Shown piece after piece: positions 1 to 8,293 of a stretch of DNA of 64,000 nucleotides. The DNA is taken from NCBI GenBank assembly GCA_003140215.1, contig PLJL01000001.1, positions 203,281 to 267,280 on the forward strand, given 5' to 3'. This stretch comes from Vulcanimicrobiota bacterium. GTDB taxonomy: Bacteria; Vulcanimicrobiota; Vulcanimicrobiia; Vulcanimicrobiales; Vulcanimicrobiaceae. Within the stretch, counting starts at the first letter, position 1. Each line of letters begins with the position of its first letter. A program made the position numbers and the translations under genes. The notes beneath the pieces were generated by a model. The model was not told the origin of the DNA, ran no database searches, and saw only the letters and a list, made by a program, of their open reading frames with translations.

Positions 1-2
1 TC

Positions 3-377
3 GGGACCGCGCTGACGTCGCGTCTGTCGGTCGCGACCAGCCTGGTCGCGGCGACCGCGGCGGGCGCCGATGCGAGTGGCAAGACACGCTCGTACGTCGT
101 GTTCGCACCGTCGATCACGCTCGCGTATGCGATCGATTCGATGGACACGGTGTTGGTGCAAGACGCCTTCGTGTCGCGCCAAGGTCCGCTGCTACCCTCG
201 GGAAGCCGCGGCTTCATAGCCGTCCAGCGCGCGATCGGAAGCCGGCTTGCGATCGACGTCGACTACGAACGCAACCTCGCGCCGCTGCTGGGGAGGCGCG
301 CTGAAGCCGTCGGTTTCGGCTTCGTCTGGATCGCCGCGCCGGGTCGCAAGGGCCCCGCGCTCACGGGGCCCCCTTGA
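3..377 (+). CDS. C-terminal part of a probable outer-membrane beta-barrel protein (5' end outside window)
   Basis: The frame is open from the left edge to a TGA at 375-377, giving about 124 residues with the start missing. The peptide alternates hydrophobic and polar residues in strand-like blocks (for example YVVFAPSITLAYAID and SRLAIDVDYERNLAP). This resembles the last hairpins of an outer-membrane barrel of the kind annotated as transporter or MetA-pathway-of-phenol-degradation proteins. There is no family motif I can name with certainty. It ends tail to tail with a small minus-strand frame two bases further on. The alternative is a soluble beta-rich exported protein. Confidence 0.5.
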   Translation, partial: GTALTSRLSVATSLVAATAAGADASGKTRSYVVFAPSITLAYAIDSMDTVLVQDAFVSRQGPLLPSGSRGFIAVQRAIGSRLAIDVDYERNLAPLLGRRAEAVGFGFVWIAAPGRKGPALTGPP

Positions 378-378
378 C

Positions 379-519
379 TCAGGCCTGACGGAGCGACCGA
401 ATGATCTGAAGCGTGACGAGCGAGTTCTGCGGGACGGTCACGTTTTGCCGAGCGTTCCTCGCGACCAGGTAGCCGCCGATCAGTCCGAGCGCCGGAACTG
501 GGATCACCCGAGACTTCAC
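379..519 (-). CDS. Possible 46-aa small protein or remnant of a glycine-zipper exported protein
   Basis: A minus-strand frame from a GTG at 519 to a TGA at 379-381 encodes a peptide starting VKSRVIPVPALGLIGGYLVA and ending SLVTLQIIRSLRQA. The GG-containing hydrophobic stretch followed by NVTVPQNSLVTLQI resembles the C-terminal tail of YMGG/glycine-zipper envelope proteins, where a short strand follows a glycine-rich helix. No Shine-Dalgarno is visible, and the frame is closed just upstream of residue 1. It may therefore be the surviving 3' end of a degraded gene rather than a complete one. Confidence 0.3.
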   Translation of the reverse strand: MKSRVIPVPALGLIGGYLVARNARQNVTVPQNSLVTLQIIRSLRQA

Positions 520-673
520 GCCGTCGGTGGACCCCGGATACCGCGGTAGCGCTCAGTGCGCCGTGCAGTCGGTTACGTTCAGCGACGGATCGATCTGGCA
601 GCGAATCTGACGCAACCGCCAGGGCCGCCGGCGCGGGGCGGCGGCCATGGCGCTCGCACGCCGGCGGGGCGTG

Positions 674-1453
674 CTATTCGAAGAAGATCGTCAAGACCGC
701 GACGTCATCGGGATGCTGCTGTTCTTCTTGGAGGACGCTCTCGACAATGAACCTCGCCGGGTGCTGAGCCTTCGTATTGACAGCGTCGCGCGCGGCTCCC
801 AGCAACCGCGCCTCGCCTTCTTCGACGTCGTGACTGAATTCTATGAGGCCGTCCGTGTACAAGACCAGCAGGGTCCCGGATTCGTAAATGAACTCATGCT
901 CTCGGATGAGGTCGGGCAAGTTGAGCTCGACGCCGAGCGGAAAGCCGTGATTCGGCATAATGCGCGGCTGCTCGCCGGCTTTCGCCAGGATCGGCGGATG
1001 ATGACCTGCAGAGGCGTACGTCACCTTGCGACTCGTCGTATCGATGACGCCGTAGATGGCCGTCGTGAACTCGACCTGATGGTTGTTGAGGAAGATGACC
1101 TTGTTGGTTTGCTCCAACACCGCGATCGGCATGGGGTCGTTGATTTGAAGCGATGCCGCGACCTTGATCGCCTGTTTCGCCTGTCCCATTTTGACCGCCG
1201 CGCGGAGACCCCGGCCGCACACATCGCCGAGGGAAAAAGCAACCCGCCCGTCAGGCAAGGTGAAGATGTCGTACCAGTCGCCGCCGAGGTGCTCGATTGC
1301 GGCCGCCGGCTGGTAGAGGACGTCGAACGCGAGCCCGTCCACGATCGGAAAGTCACCCGCAAGGAACCCCTCCATGAGGGCGTCCACCGTTGCTTGCTTT
1401 GCCGCAAGTTCCAGCTGTAGCTGTTCGATAGTGGCCAATTCGCCCACGGTCAC
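674..1453 (-). CDS. SpoIIE-type PP2C serine/threonine phosphatase
   Basis: A 259-residue protein phosphatase of the RsbU/SpoIIE group, which dephosphorylates anti-anti-sigma (STAS) proteins in partner-switching control. After a short helical N-terminus (1-40) it carries the metal-binding signatures GGDWYD (57-62) and GDVCGRG (76-82), then SAGHHPP, LYTDGL and a terminal DDVAVL. There is no sensor domain, so any signal must come from a partner. The GTG start at 1453 has no Shine-Dalgarno, but TAGACT lies 6 bases upstream, which fits a leaderless transcript. A STAS protein at 14124-14411 is a possible substrate; no RsbW-like kinase lies in the window. Confidence 0.9.
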   Translation of the reverse strand: MTVGELATIEQLQLELAAKQATVDALMEGFLAGDFPIVDGLAFDVLYQPAAAIEHLGGDWYDIFTLPDGRVAFSLGDVCGRGLRAAVKMGQAKQAIKVAASLQINDPMPIAVLEQTNKVIFLNNHQVEFTTAIYGVIDTTSRKVTYASAGHHPPILAKAGEQPRIMPNHGFPLGVELNLPDLIREHEFIYESGTLLVLYTDGLIEFSHDVEEGEARLLGAARDAVNTKAQHPARFIVESVLQEEQQHPDDVAVLTIFFE

Positions 1454-1710
1454 ACGATAAGTCTAGCAGATCGTCGGGGACGCGTCGAACTTGCTACCAG
1501 CGTAAAGCCAGGCACCTCTCCTCCCCGCGCGACGAAACGCGCTCGGATACACAGCCAAATATGTCCGCGCGGATTTGCTGTTTTCCAAACGGCCGTGGAA
1601 ACGCTGAACGCGGGTCCTCGTCGCTGCAACCCAGAAGTGCCGCGGGCATGCGAAGGTGGCCCTCGTCGCGAGAGCAGCCCTTCCGGCCCAGTTTCGAGCG
1701 GAGGATCGAC

Positions 1711-2469
1711 ATGTACGAAAAGCACGCGCGCGCCATCGCCGTCGTCGCCCTGGCACTGTTGCCGCTCGCGGCCGCCGCCGACGCCCCTTCCGCCGCGACG
1801 CCGCTGAAAATCGAACGCCTCACGCCGGTGCAGCTCACCAGCATGCGCGGTTCCACGGTCCTCATACTGCAGACCGGACGCACGGTCTCGCTCCAAACCC
1901 TACGGGTCGAACACGCGGCAAGGCTGGCGCGCTTCGCCAACGCAGGCGTACTTGCGCAGCAACTGCGCGGGAAAATGAGCGCCTCTTCCGCTCCGGGCTA
2001 CGTCATGGTTCCGATGAAGCTCGATCCGCACGGTGCAGCCGATTACCAAGCGTTCTGCGGGACCGTCGTTGCCAGCGGCTGCCTCTATTTCCCCGGACCG
2101 ACCGGATACTTCTCGCACCTTCCGGGACAAGATCAGAACCTGCTGTTCGACTACGATCCGCTCATCACGGACCCGGGCGTGTGCAAGTCACAAGGCGGCA
2201 TCATTCAGACGAACAATTCGCCGGCGGGCTGCGCCTATGGATACCCGTACACCTACACGTCGAACTTTAACCCGGGGCCGGTGAAGCCCGGACAGCAAAT
2301 CGGGTCGTTCATCAGGACCACGCAGACATGCGCGCCGCCGGTGACGGTGAACGTCGATCACAAGGGCGCCATCGTCATGCAGGGCAATTTCGCCGCGTCG
2401 AACTTCAACGTCGTCACGCCCTCGACGCTGACGTGCGTCGTCCGAGTTTCGGTTCCGCCCCTGTCGTAG
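1711..2469 (+). CDS. Exported protein of unknown function
   Basis: 252 residues, not recognised as a named family. ATG 1711 is preferred because GGAGG lies 5-9 bases upstream and the protein then begins with a clean signal peptide (MYEKHARAIAVVALALLPLAAAADA). The mature part is rich in Gly, Pro and Tyr and has several cysteines (AFCGTVVASGCLYF, DPGVCKSQ, TQTCAPP, LTCVV) that could form disulfides in the envelope. The frame stays open upstream to 1561, but that extension lacks protein character. It stands alone between minus-strand genes, so it is probably a single-gene unit. Confidence 0.65.
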   Translation: MYEKHARAIAVVALALLPLAAAADAPSAATPLKIERLTPVQLTSMRGSTVLILQTGRTVSLQTLRVEHAARLARFANAGVLAQQLRGKMSASSAPGYVMVPMKLDPHGAADYQAFCGTVVASGCLYFPGPTGYFSHLPGQDQNLLFDYDPLITDPGVCKSQGGIIQTNNSPAGCAYGYPYTYTSNFNPGPVKPGQQIGSFIRTTQTCAPPVTVNVDHKGAIVMQGNFAASNFNVVTPSTLTCVVRVSVPPLS

Positions 2470-2556
2470 CTACCGCTGGCGGAAGTTCGTCAACGAGGTG
2501 CTGCGGCGATCCGTGAGCGTCTACTTCACGGGCCGCCGCGCCGGTCGATCGGTTCT

Positions 2557-3591
2557 TTAGTTTCCGCCGGGGTTGGTGATCGTGACCGGGGAGGAGATGG
2601 TAACAGCCGTCTTGGCCAGCGCTCGGCCGTTGAACGTCGTTGCGCCGATCGTGATCGATTCCGTACCGGTGTCGACGGGGCCCGTGAGGAGGTTCCCATT
2701 GAACGTCGCGCCGTTGATTGTTGCTGCAGCGCCCTCGGTCCAATAGATGTTGCAAGCGCTCGCATTATTGATCAAGAGTACGTTGCCGCCGGCTACGCCG
2801 TTGAGAACCGTCGTGAGTGAGGTCCCGATCTCGAAGATGAACACACTCTGCGGGTTGCCGCCGCCATCAAGCGTGAGGTTTGCCGTAGCAATACTCGCCG
2901 TTGTGGCCGCTCTGAAGACTCCGGCACCGAAGGTACCCGCCGGACACGTCAGGGTTCCCGTCGCACCGCAAGTCGAAAGACCGGAGCTGGTTGTGGAGAG
3001 GTCAGGCGTCCCGGTGAGAACGACCGTCGGTGCCGTTCCGGAGATCGCCGTGTAGGCGGTGGTCAAGGCAGCCTGGGCTGCGGATGGCGGGCCGACGTTC
3101 GTATTAAACCCGGCCCCGTATATCGCGTTCGGCCCGTCCGCGTCGGTTCCAGGCGGAAATCCCGTGATCGCCGTCCCCGGAAACACGCCGATGAGATCGT
3201 CGTGGATCGACCCGGTGACGGCGCCGGCGGCGTACGTAACGAACGTATTACCGACATTCGTGACCGTCGAGCCGGCCAGCACCGCGAACGGCGCGAGAGC
3301 TGCCCCGAGGGGCGTCGCGCGTTGACTGCACGCGAGGACCTGGAGCGTCGGGCTCGGGCTCGGACTCGGCGTCGGGGTCGGGGTCGGCCTCGGTGTCGGC
3401 GTCGGCGTTACACCGGGAGGGAGCGGCGTCGGGCTTGGAGTCGGAATGACGCCGGCACCCGGGGCGGTGAACGGCGGTACGGTGCAGTTCCCGCAGCCGC
3501 TGCTGCCCCCGCTGCACGCCGCTAGGGAGGCGGCGCCGACCAACGCGATGAGTCCGACGTGGAAGAAGCGGGATCTCTCGAGCATGTTCAT
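2557..3591 (-). CDS. DUF3494 (ice-binding-like) lipoprotein with a Pro/Thr linker
   Basis: 344 residues. An N-terminal signal ends in a lipobox (LVGAASLAAC), so the protein should be lipid-anchored. A low-complexity PTPTPRPTPTPTPSPSPSPT linker at about 50-80 leads to a DUF3494 domain. Visible hallmarks include FAVLAGSTVTNVGNT near its start, then SVFIFEIGTSLTT and ATINGATFNGNLL in the beta-solenoid. DUF3494 proteins bind ice in polar microbes, but many homologues are general adhesins or surface proteins. The start is ATG 3591, with GGAAGGA just upstream. It lies 14 bp from the next minus-strand gene, another exported linker protein, so the two are probably co-transcribed. Confidence 0.85.
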   Translation of the reverse strand: MNMLERSRFFHVGLIALVGAASLAACSGGSSGCGNCTVPPFTAPGAGVIPTPSPTPLPPGVTPTPTPRPTPTPTPSPSPSPTLQVLACSQRATPLGAALAPFAVLAGSTVTNVGNTFVTYAAGAVTGSIHDDLIGVFPGTAITGFPPGTDADGPNAIYGAGFNTNVGPPSAAQAALTTAYTAISGTAPTVVLTGTPDLSTTSSGLSTCGATGTLTCPAGTFGAGVFRAATTASIATANLTLDGGGNPQSVFIFEIGTSLTTVLNGVAGGNVLLINNASACNIYWTEGAAATINGATFNGNLLTGPVDTGTESITIGATTFNGRALAKTAVTISSPVTITNPGGN

Positions 3592-3605
3592 CGTCCTTCC
3601 GGCTC

Positions 3606-4919
3606 TTAGAGCTTCACGCCGAGGCCGATGTAGGGACCATCATGCGTCTGACCGATCGGTGCGTTCTGGTTCGCGGTATAGTGTTCGCCGCTGACACCAC
3701 CGTAGAGATACAACGGGGAACGTTCCGTCGCGAGCGCGAGGCCCAGATCGTACTTCAAGATCTGGTACTGCTGTCGATAGGTCTTGCCGGCATTGATGCT
3801 TGCCGGGTTCATGATCGTATAGTTGCCGCTTGCGGCCGGGTAGTAGAACGCGGAGCCGAAGAGGTTGATTCCTTTCTTCAAGTCCGGCAATTTTTCGATC
3901 CCGCCGCCGAGTCCGTTCAACTGTGGGTAGCCGTAGTTGTTGGCGGTGTGAATGTATCCGGCGCCGACGTAGATTCGAGGCGCTGCAACCTTGTACAACA
4001 GGCGCGCATCCAAGGAGCTTTGCCGCGCCAGGAAAACCGGTGTGAACGCGACGCCGCCGTCGATGGTCGCGAACTGCGTATAGTGGTTGCCGATCGTGTC
4101 CCTCACGTTGTCACTCGTGACGTACGCGTATTGCCGGAAGTCCACTTTTGCAGCGAACGCCGAATCGTTGGGCGCCCACGCGCCGGCCACCAGATACCCT
4201 TCGGGGCACCACTGGCCGGCCGAGAACTCGTTGTAGTTCTTGGGCGCTACGAATGCTGCTTGGACGAAGGCCGTATATGACTGGCGTGCGGGTGTCGGGC
4301 TGGGCGTGGGGGTGGGAACGAACGGTACAGGCGTCGGCACGACGGGCACGGCGGTGGGCGCCGGCGTCGGCGTCGCGACGAACGGCGGCGGCGTCACCGG
4401 GATGTACCGCACGACGACGACGTGGCGGGTCGGCAGCCATTGGACGTAGGCACCGAGCGCCTCGGAGATCACGCGCACCGGTACGAGCACGATGCCGTGG
4501 TAGAGCATCGGCGGCACGTCGAGCGGTCGGGTCGCGCCGTTGATGACGACCTCGGACTTGCCCACGGTCACGGTGACGCTCGCACCGGGCTTGGTCGCGG
4601 TGACGGTCTTGCCGTCGGGTGACGCCGAGACTGTGGCGCCCATCTCTTCGAACATGCTGCGCAGCGGCACGTAGATCCGGCCGTCCTTGACCAGCGCCGC
4701 CAAGACACGGCTGCGCTTGAGGATGTCCGGCGTCGCGTAGACGGTGTGATCGTTGTAGAGGATCGGGATCTCGCCGGACGGCGGCGCACCGAAGTCCGCG
4801 GCATCGGCGACGCCCGCGGAACCTAAAAGAAGCAGCGCAAGAAGCGATGCTGCTACCAAGCGCTGCCCAGCTACCGTGCATACCATGTTGCGCCGAGTGA
4901 GCCGTGCTTGCATACGCAT
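3606..4919 (-). CDS. Copper-amine-oxidase-N domain protein with a beta-barrel-like C-terminus
   Basis: 437 residues. An N-terminal signal (VAASLLALLLLGSAGVADA) precedes a copper amine oxidase N-terminal-like domain (about 55-170; key parts VPLRSMFEEMGATV and LVPVRVISEALGA), normally a wall- or substrate-binding module with no oxidase activity. A Pro/Thr linker (about 180-215) follows. The C-terminal 210 residues have the alternating aromatic strands of an outer-membrane or surface barrel and end in PYIGLGVKL. TATATA lies about 7 bases before ATG 4919, with no Shine-Dalgarno. The enzyme part of amine oxidases is absent, so amine oxidation is not implied. Confidence 0.75.
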   Translation of the reverse strand: MRMQARLTRRNMVCTVAGQRLVAASLLALLLLGSAGVADAADFGAPPSGEIPILYNDHTVYATPDILKRSRVLAALVKDGRIYVPLRSMFEEMGATVSASPDGKTVTATKPGASVTVTVGKSEVVINGATRPLDVPPMLYHGIVLVPVRVISEALGAYVQWLPTRHVVVVRYIPVTPPPFVATPTPAPTAVPVVPTPVPFVPTPTPSPTPARQSYTAFVQAAFVAPKNYNEFSAGQWCPEGYLVAGAWAPNDSAFAAKVDFRQYAYVTSDNVRDTIGNHYTQFATIDGGVAFTPVFLARQSSLDARLLYKVAAPRIYVGAGYIHTANNYGYPQLNGLGGGIEKLPDLKKGINLFGSAFYYPAASGNYTIMNPASINAGKTYRQQYQILKYDLGLALATERSPLYLYGGVSGEHYTANQNAPIGQTHDGPYIGLGVKL

Positions 4920-4965
4920 GCCAGCATATATACCCGCCTGCGGTGCGTCTGGTCACAATTAGCCT

Positions 4966-4984
4966 CAATTCGGGCAAAGTCCGT
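4966..4984. repeat. 19-bp direct repeat, copy A
   Basis: The sequence CAATTCGGGCAAAGTCCGT is repeated exactly at 5904-5922. The two copies bracket about 920 bp that contains a terminator and the DUF4386 gene. Flanking bases differ between the copies. Confidence 0.7.
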
Positions 4985-5001
4985 CGGTGCTGCTTTGCCC
5001 G
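4971..5001. repeat. Inverted repeat upstream of the amine-oxidase-N gene
   Basis: CGGGCAAAG at 4971-4979 pairs perfectly with CTTTGCCCG at 4993-5001 across a 13-base loop. It overlaps repeat copy A and lies about 50-80 bp upstream of the start at 4919. It could be an operator or an RNA hairpin; no T-run follows. Confidence 0.5.
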
Positions 5002-5168
5002 GCTTGACGAGCTACTGACCGATTTGTCACGCTGCCTTCGGACGACGGCGGAGCTGAAGGCTACGGCGCCGGCGGCCGAAGCCGCGGCGGCGGTCGCGAG
5101 ATGTTCCAGACCACCACGCGCGGCGGCTCATCTGGCTAGACTCGTTCTAGCGCGCAGCAAGACGAAAG

Positions 5169-5195
5169 AGAGCACCCGGTAACGGGTGCTCTTTT
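5169..5195. terminator. Intrinsic terminator after the DUF4386 gene
   Basis: A perfect 10-bp stem AGAGCACCCG/CGGGTGCTCT closes a GTAA loop (5169-5192). It is flanked by TTT on the right and by GAAAG on the left (a CTTTC run on the minus strand). It lies immediately after the stop of the minus-strand gene ending at 5195, so it should end that transcript. Its U-tract is in fact better for plus-strand transcription. Confidence 0.75.
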
Positions 5196-5734
5196 CATTT
5201 CGGTGCGATTCCGGCTTGTTCGTTCCAGCGTTGAACGTTCACGCCTCTTACGAGGAGCCACAGTATCAGCGATCCTTCGCCCACGCCGCCGGCGATGATG
5301 ACGAAGGTGACGATGTGTTTGATGACCTCGGGCGACAGAACCGTAAGCCATCCCAAACCGGAAAACATCATCAGGAAGCCTAGAATGCGCGGCAAGAACG
5401 TGGATTTGATCATCAGGTAGCCGATGGTCAGGTTGAAGAGTCCGAAAACCGGCAACGAACTTCTTGCTGAGACGAAATGAAAGAGCGCCAGCGACTGGAC
5501 GACGCATCCCGCGAGGCAGATCGTCACGGCCAGCAACGCGAGGCCTCGGCTCACCGGCTTGAACATTTGGTAGAGCAGGAGTGAGTACGCAAAATACACC
5601 GCATTCGCGGCGACGTTTGCGATATTGCTGTACGCGATCGGCGCGCGGCTGGCCAAAACCCCTGCGAGTGTGGCCGTCAAAACATACAACACGAAAACGG
5701 CGCCAGTCGCTCTGGCCCTGGAACTCGTCATCAC
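5195..5734 (-). CDS. DUF4386 family membrane protein
   Basis: 179 residues, almost wholly hydrophobic, with about five or six membrane helices (for example ATGAVFVLYVLTATLAGVLAS, AVYFAYSLLLYQM, LALLAVTICLAGCVVQSLAL, FVIIAGGVGEGSLILWLL). The length, helix pattern and terminal GEGSLILWLLVRGVN fit the DUF4386 family, which has no established function. The start is ATG 5734, with GAGGAG 8-13 bases upstream. The gene is monocistronic, with its own terminator, and lies inside the pair of 19-bp direct repeats. It may be a passenger that arrived with that segment. Confidence 0.75.
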   Translation of the reverse strand: MMTSSRARATGAVFVLYVLTATLAGVLASRAPIAYSNIANVAANAVYFAYSLLLYQMFKPVSRGLALLAVTICLAGCVVQSLALFHFVSARSSLPVFGLFNLTIGYLMIKSTFLPRILGFLMMFSGLGWLTVLSPEVIKHIVTFVIIAGGVGEGSLILWLLVRGVNVQRWNEQAGIAPK

Positions 5735-5903
5735 GTCGCTCCTCGATGAGTCCTACCGATGCCGGCGCGCCCGTGTTTCAACCGGGTACGTGCCGGTGAT
5801 GTTGCGTGCTGATCCTTTGGAGGTGTTTAAGGGCTAGTTCGAAGCGCCGCGAGCTCTTGCCCGGATTGTCGGCTCACTGCCCGAAAACGGGGGCGGATAC
5901 GCG

Positions 5904-5922
5904 CAATTCGGGCAAAGTCCGT
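5904..5922. repeat. 19-bp direct repeat, copy B
   Basis: Exact copy of the 19 bp at 4966-4984. It lies in the gap between the DUF4386 gene and the end of the XRE regulator gene. Confidence 0.7.
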
Positions 5923-5983
5923 TGATGCCAACCAGGTGGCACGGTCACGCGATACAACAAGCTCGTGTACCAGCCGCCCGAGA

Positions 5984-6403
5984 TCATTCTGGAGCTTTGC
6001 GCCGAGTACCGGCGCGCCGCCGGCCTTCCAATGCTTTCACGCGACGATCTATTGCATTTATTTGCACAGCAAGACGCTCGACTTTCTCGAGCCGCTCAAG
6101 GAGACTCCCCGCCGACCGATCGTGGGAAGGTGATACCGTTTCCGGCGGATCGTCGCGCCCGGTCGCCAGAAACCACGCCGTGACGCCCAGCACGTTGGCG
6201 AGCTTGAGGCCGACCAGGAAGCTCGCGCTCTTCGTCTGCCCCGACTCCATTTGCCGGATCGCGCCTTCGGTTACCCCGACCGCGTGCGCGAGCTCGCTCG
6301 GCGAAAGTCGCCGTCGCGTACGCAAGGAGCGAAGACGATCGCCGAAGTTGTCGGCCACGCCGGAAGTATACGAAGGCACCTCCGTACTGTGGTATTGCGT
6401 CAC
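5984..6403 (-). CDS. XRE-family transcriptional regulator with a C-terminal coiled coil
   Basis: 139 residues. A Cro/C1-type helix-turn-helix occupies about 20-75 (FGDRLRSLRTRRRLSPSELA, then VGVTEGAIRQMESGQTKSAS). A charged, probably coiled-coil tail follows (LLERLEKVERLAVQINAIDRRVKALEG), which could mediate dimerisation. No metabolite-binding domain is present. The start is GTG 6403, with CATACT 7 bases upstream and no Shine-Dalgarno, suggesting a leaderless transcript. A later GTG before ADNFGDRL is also possible. Its target is unknown; the nearest candidates are the flanking DUF4386 gene and the ABC operon. Confidence 0.8.
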   Translation of the reverse strand: MTQYHSTEVPSYTSGVADNFGDRLRSLRTRRRLSPSELAHAVGVTEGAIRQMESGQTKSASFLVGLKLANVLGVTAWFLATGRDDPPETVSPSHDRSAGSLLERLEKVERLAVQINAIDRRVKALEGRRRAGTRRKAPE

Positions 6404-6586
6404 CCGCGAAAGTATGCTACCGGGACGTGGATGCGTGTCCCGGGATGCCTGCGTCAGGAGCCCGGTACGCGCGTCTCCCGTCCGCGCATCTGCAGATGCC
6501 GCGGCGGGTGCGCCGTCGGTCGTCCCTGCGAGCCCGCGCGAGCGGTTCTCGCCTACACCCCGGGGCCGGCCGGCGGCGTCCCACCG

Positions 6587-7447
6587 TTACAAGTCGCGCG
6601 TGCGAAACAACGCGACGCCCGTCGTCAGCACGGCGATGGTCCACGCCGCTGCCCACCACAGGATCGCCTGCGGCGGCGCCGAGGTCACCGCAAACGGGTT
6701 GACCCCGGTTCCGCTGCCGTTGACGTTGGCCGCGGCGGCGGTGAACGCCGCCGGTTGCAACGCGTAGAGCGCTCCGCGCCACAACGCGTCCGACGGGAAC
6801 AGAAGTGCGACGATCGTCCCCGCGTCGGCGAGCCGCGCATTCCCTAGCGCGAGCCCGATCGTTTGCAGGATGCCGCCGATCCATGCCAGCCCGAACAGCA
6901 TCGCCGCGACGATGCCGGCGGTGAGCGCCGGGAGCCGCGTTGCGAGAGCGATCGCTCCGGTGGTGACGATCGCGCCCACGGCGCACAGAAATGCCAGCGC
7001 GAGCAATGGGTTCGGCGGCGCGTATCCGGTCTCACCGCGCACGACGAGCAGCTCCAGTGCCCCCGCCGCGGCGACGTAGAACGCGAGCGCCGCGAGGGTT
7101 CCCAGCCAGCGCCCGAGCACGATCTCGGCACGGCGCACCGGGCGCGCGAGCACCGCGAGCACCTCGCCGTTGGCGATGCTCTCCGCCATCGTGGGCGCGC
7201 CCACCAGCGCCGCACCGAGCGCGATGACGAACGAGAACAGAAACGCCAACAGGATCACGATCCCGGCTGCCGCGGCATGGACCGCCGGTTCGGGGAGCGG
7301 CGCGCCGTCGACGACCGCGGTCGCCAGCCGGTTCATCCCCCACCCGGTGAAGGCCGTGATGACCAGCGTGAGCACCGCGACCGCCGCGACCAGGCGCCGG
7401 CGAATCAACTCGCGCAGCGTCAGCCCGGCGAAGAGCAGCACGTTCAC
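6587..7447 (-). CDS. ABC-2 type transporter permease
   Basis: 286 residues with about six membrane helices, beginning MNVLLFAGLTLRELIRRRLV, the amphipathic start typical of ABC-2/NosY-like permeases, and ending RTRDL. The segment MAESIANGEVLAVLARPVRRAEIVLGRW matches the conserved cytoplasmic loop of that family. Its start overlaps the end of the upstream ATPase by 4 bp, so the two are translationally coupled and form one exporter. The substrate cannot be told from sequence. Confidence 0.85.
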   Translation of the reverse strand: MNVLLFAGLTLRELIRRRLVAAVAVLTLVITAFTGWGMNRLATAVVDGAPLPEPAVHAAAAGIVILLAFLFSFVIALGAALVGAPTMAESIANGEVLAVLARPVRRAEIVLGRWLGTLAALAFYVAAAGALELLVVRGETGYAPPNPLLALAFLCAVGAIVTTGAIALATRLPALTAGIVAAMLFGLAWIGGILQTIGLALGNARLADAGTIVALLFPSDALWRGALYALQPAAFTAAAANVNGSGTGVNPFAVTSAPPQAILWWAAAWTIAVLTTGVALFRTRDL

Positions 7448-8289
7448 GCGCGCCGCACCAGGGCCAAGAAGCGATCCTCGAGCGTGGTCTGCTTCGGCTC
7501 GACGGCGTGGATGTGCGCGCCCTCGGCGACGAGCCGCGCCACCAGCGCCGGGATCTCATCGTGTGCGATGTCGTACTCGCGCCAGCCCTCGTCGGTGCGC
7601 ACCCGCGCGCCGCGCGTCTCGCCGACGAGCGCGTCGACGGAGCCCTCGGCAACGACGCGACCCCGGTCGACGATGCAGACGCGATCGCACACCCGCTCCA
7701 CCTCGCCCAGCAGGTGCGAGTTCAAGAAGACCGTCGTGCCGCGGGCGCGCAGCCGCTCGATGAGCGCGCGCACGTCGCTGCGGCCGACGGGATCCAGCGC
7801 CGACGTCGGCTCGTCGAGGAAGATCAGCTCCGGGGTTCCCAGCAGCGCGACCGCGAGGCCGAGGCGCTGTTGCATCCCCTTGGAGTACGTTCCGACACGG
7901 TCCGCGGCGCGGTCGCTCAAGCCCACCTCGTCGAGCGCCGCGTCGACCGCGCGCCGCGCATCGCCGAGCCGCATGAGCCGAGCGTGGAAACCGAGCACCT
8001 CGCGCGCCGCGAGCCAGTCGGGGTAGCGGAACAGCTCGGGCAGATACCCGATGCGCTCGCGCGTGGCGCGGTCGCCGGCCGGCCGGCCGAGCAACTGCGC
8101 CTCGCCGCCGCTCGCGCGCACCAGGCCGACGAGGATCTTCACCGCGGTCGACTTGCCCGCGCCGTTGGGCCCCAGAAACCCGAGGCACTCGCCGCGCTCG
8201 ACGCGCAGCGAGAGATCTTGCAGCGCGTCGACTCGGCCGTAGCGCTTCGCCAGCGCGCGCGCGACGATCGCTACATTCGACGAGCTCAG
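7444..8289 (-). CDS. ABC transporter ATP-binding protein (probable CTG start)
   Basis: 281 residues if started at CTG 8289, giving LSSSNVAIVARALAKRYGRV and then an intact Walker A (GPNGAGKST). The ABC signature appears as YSKGMQQRLGLA and Walker B as LIFLDEPTSALD, followed by the H-loop region. The first ATG/GTG/TTG in this frame is a GTG at 8142, which would delete Walker A and is not credible. CTG lies 4 bases after the TAG of the upstream gene, so translation may be by re-initiation. The C-terminal domain has the form found in ABC-2 exporters (ECsA/NosF-like). It pairs with the permease at 6587-7447. Confidence 0.88.
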   Translation of the reverse strand: MSSSNVAIVARALAKRYGRVDALQDLSLRVERGECLGFLGPNGAGKSTAVKILVGLVRASGGEAQLLGRPAGDRATRERIGYLPELFRYPDWLAAREVLGFHARLMRLGDARRAVDAALDEVGLSDRAADRVGTYSKGMQQRLGLAVALLGTPELIFLDEPTSALDPVGRSDVRALIERLRARGTTVFLNSHLLGEVERVCDRVCIVDRGRVVAEGSVDALVGETRGARVRTDEGWREYDIAHDEIPALVARLVAEGAHIHAVEPKQTTLEDRFLALVRRA

Positions 8290-8293
8290 GTGA

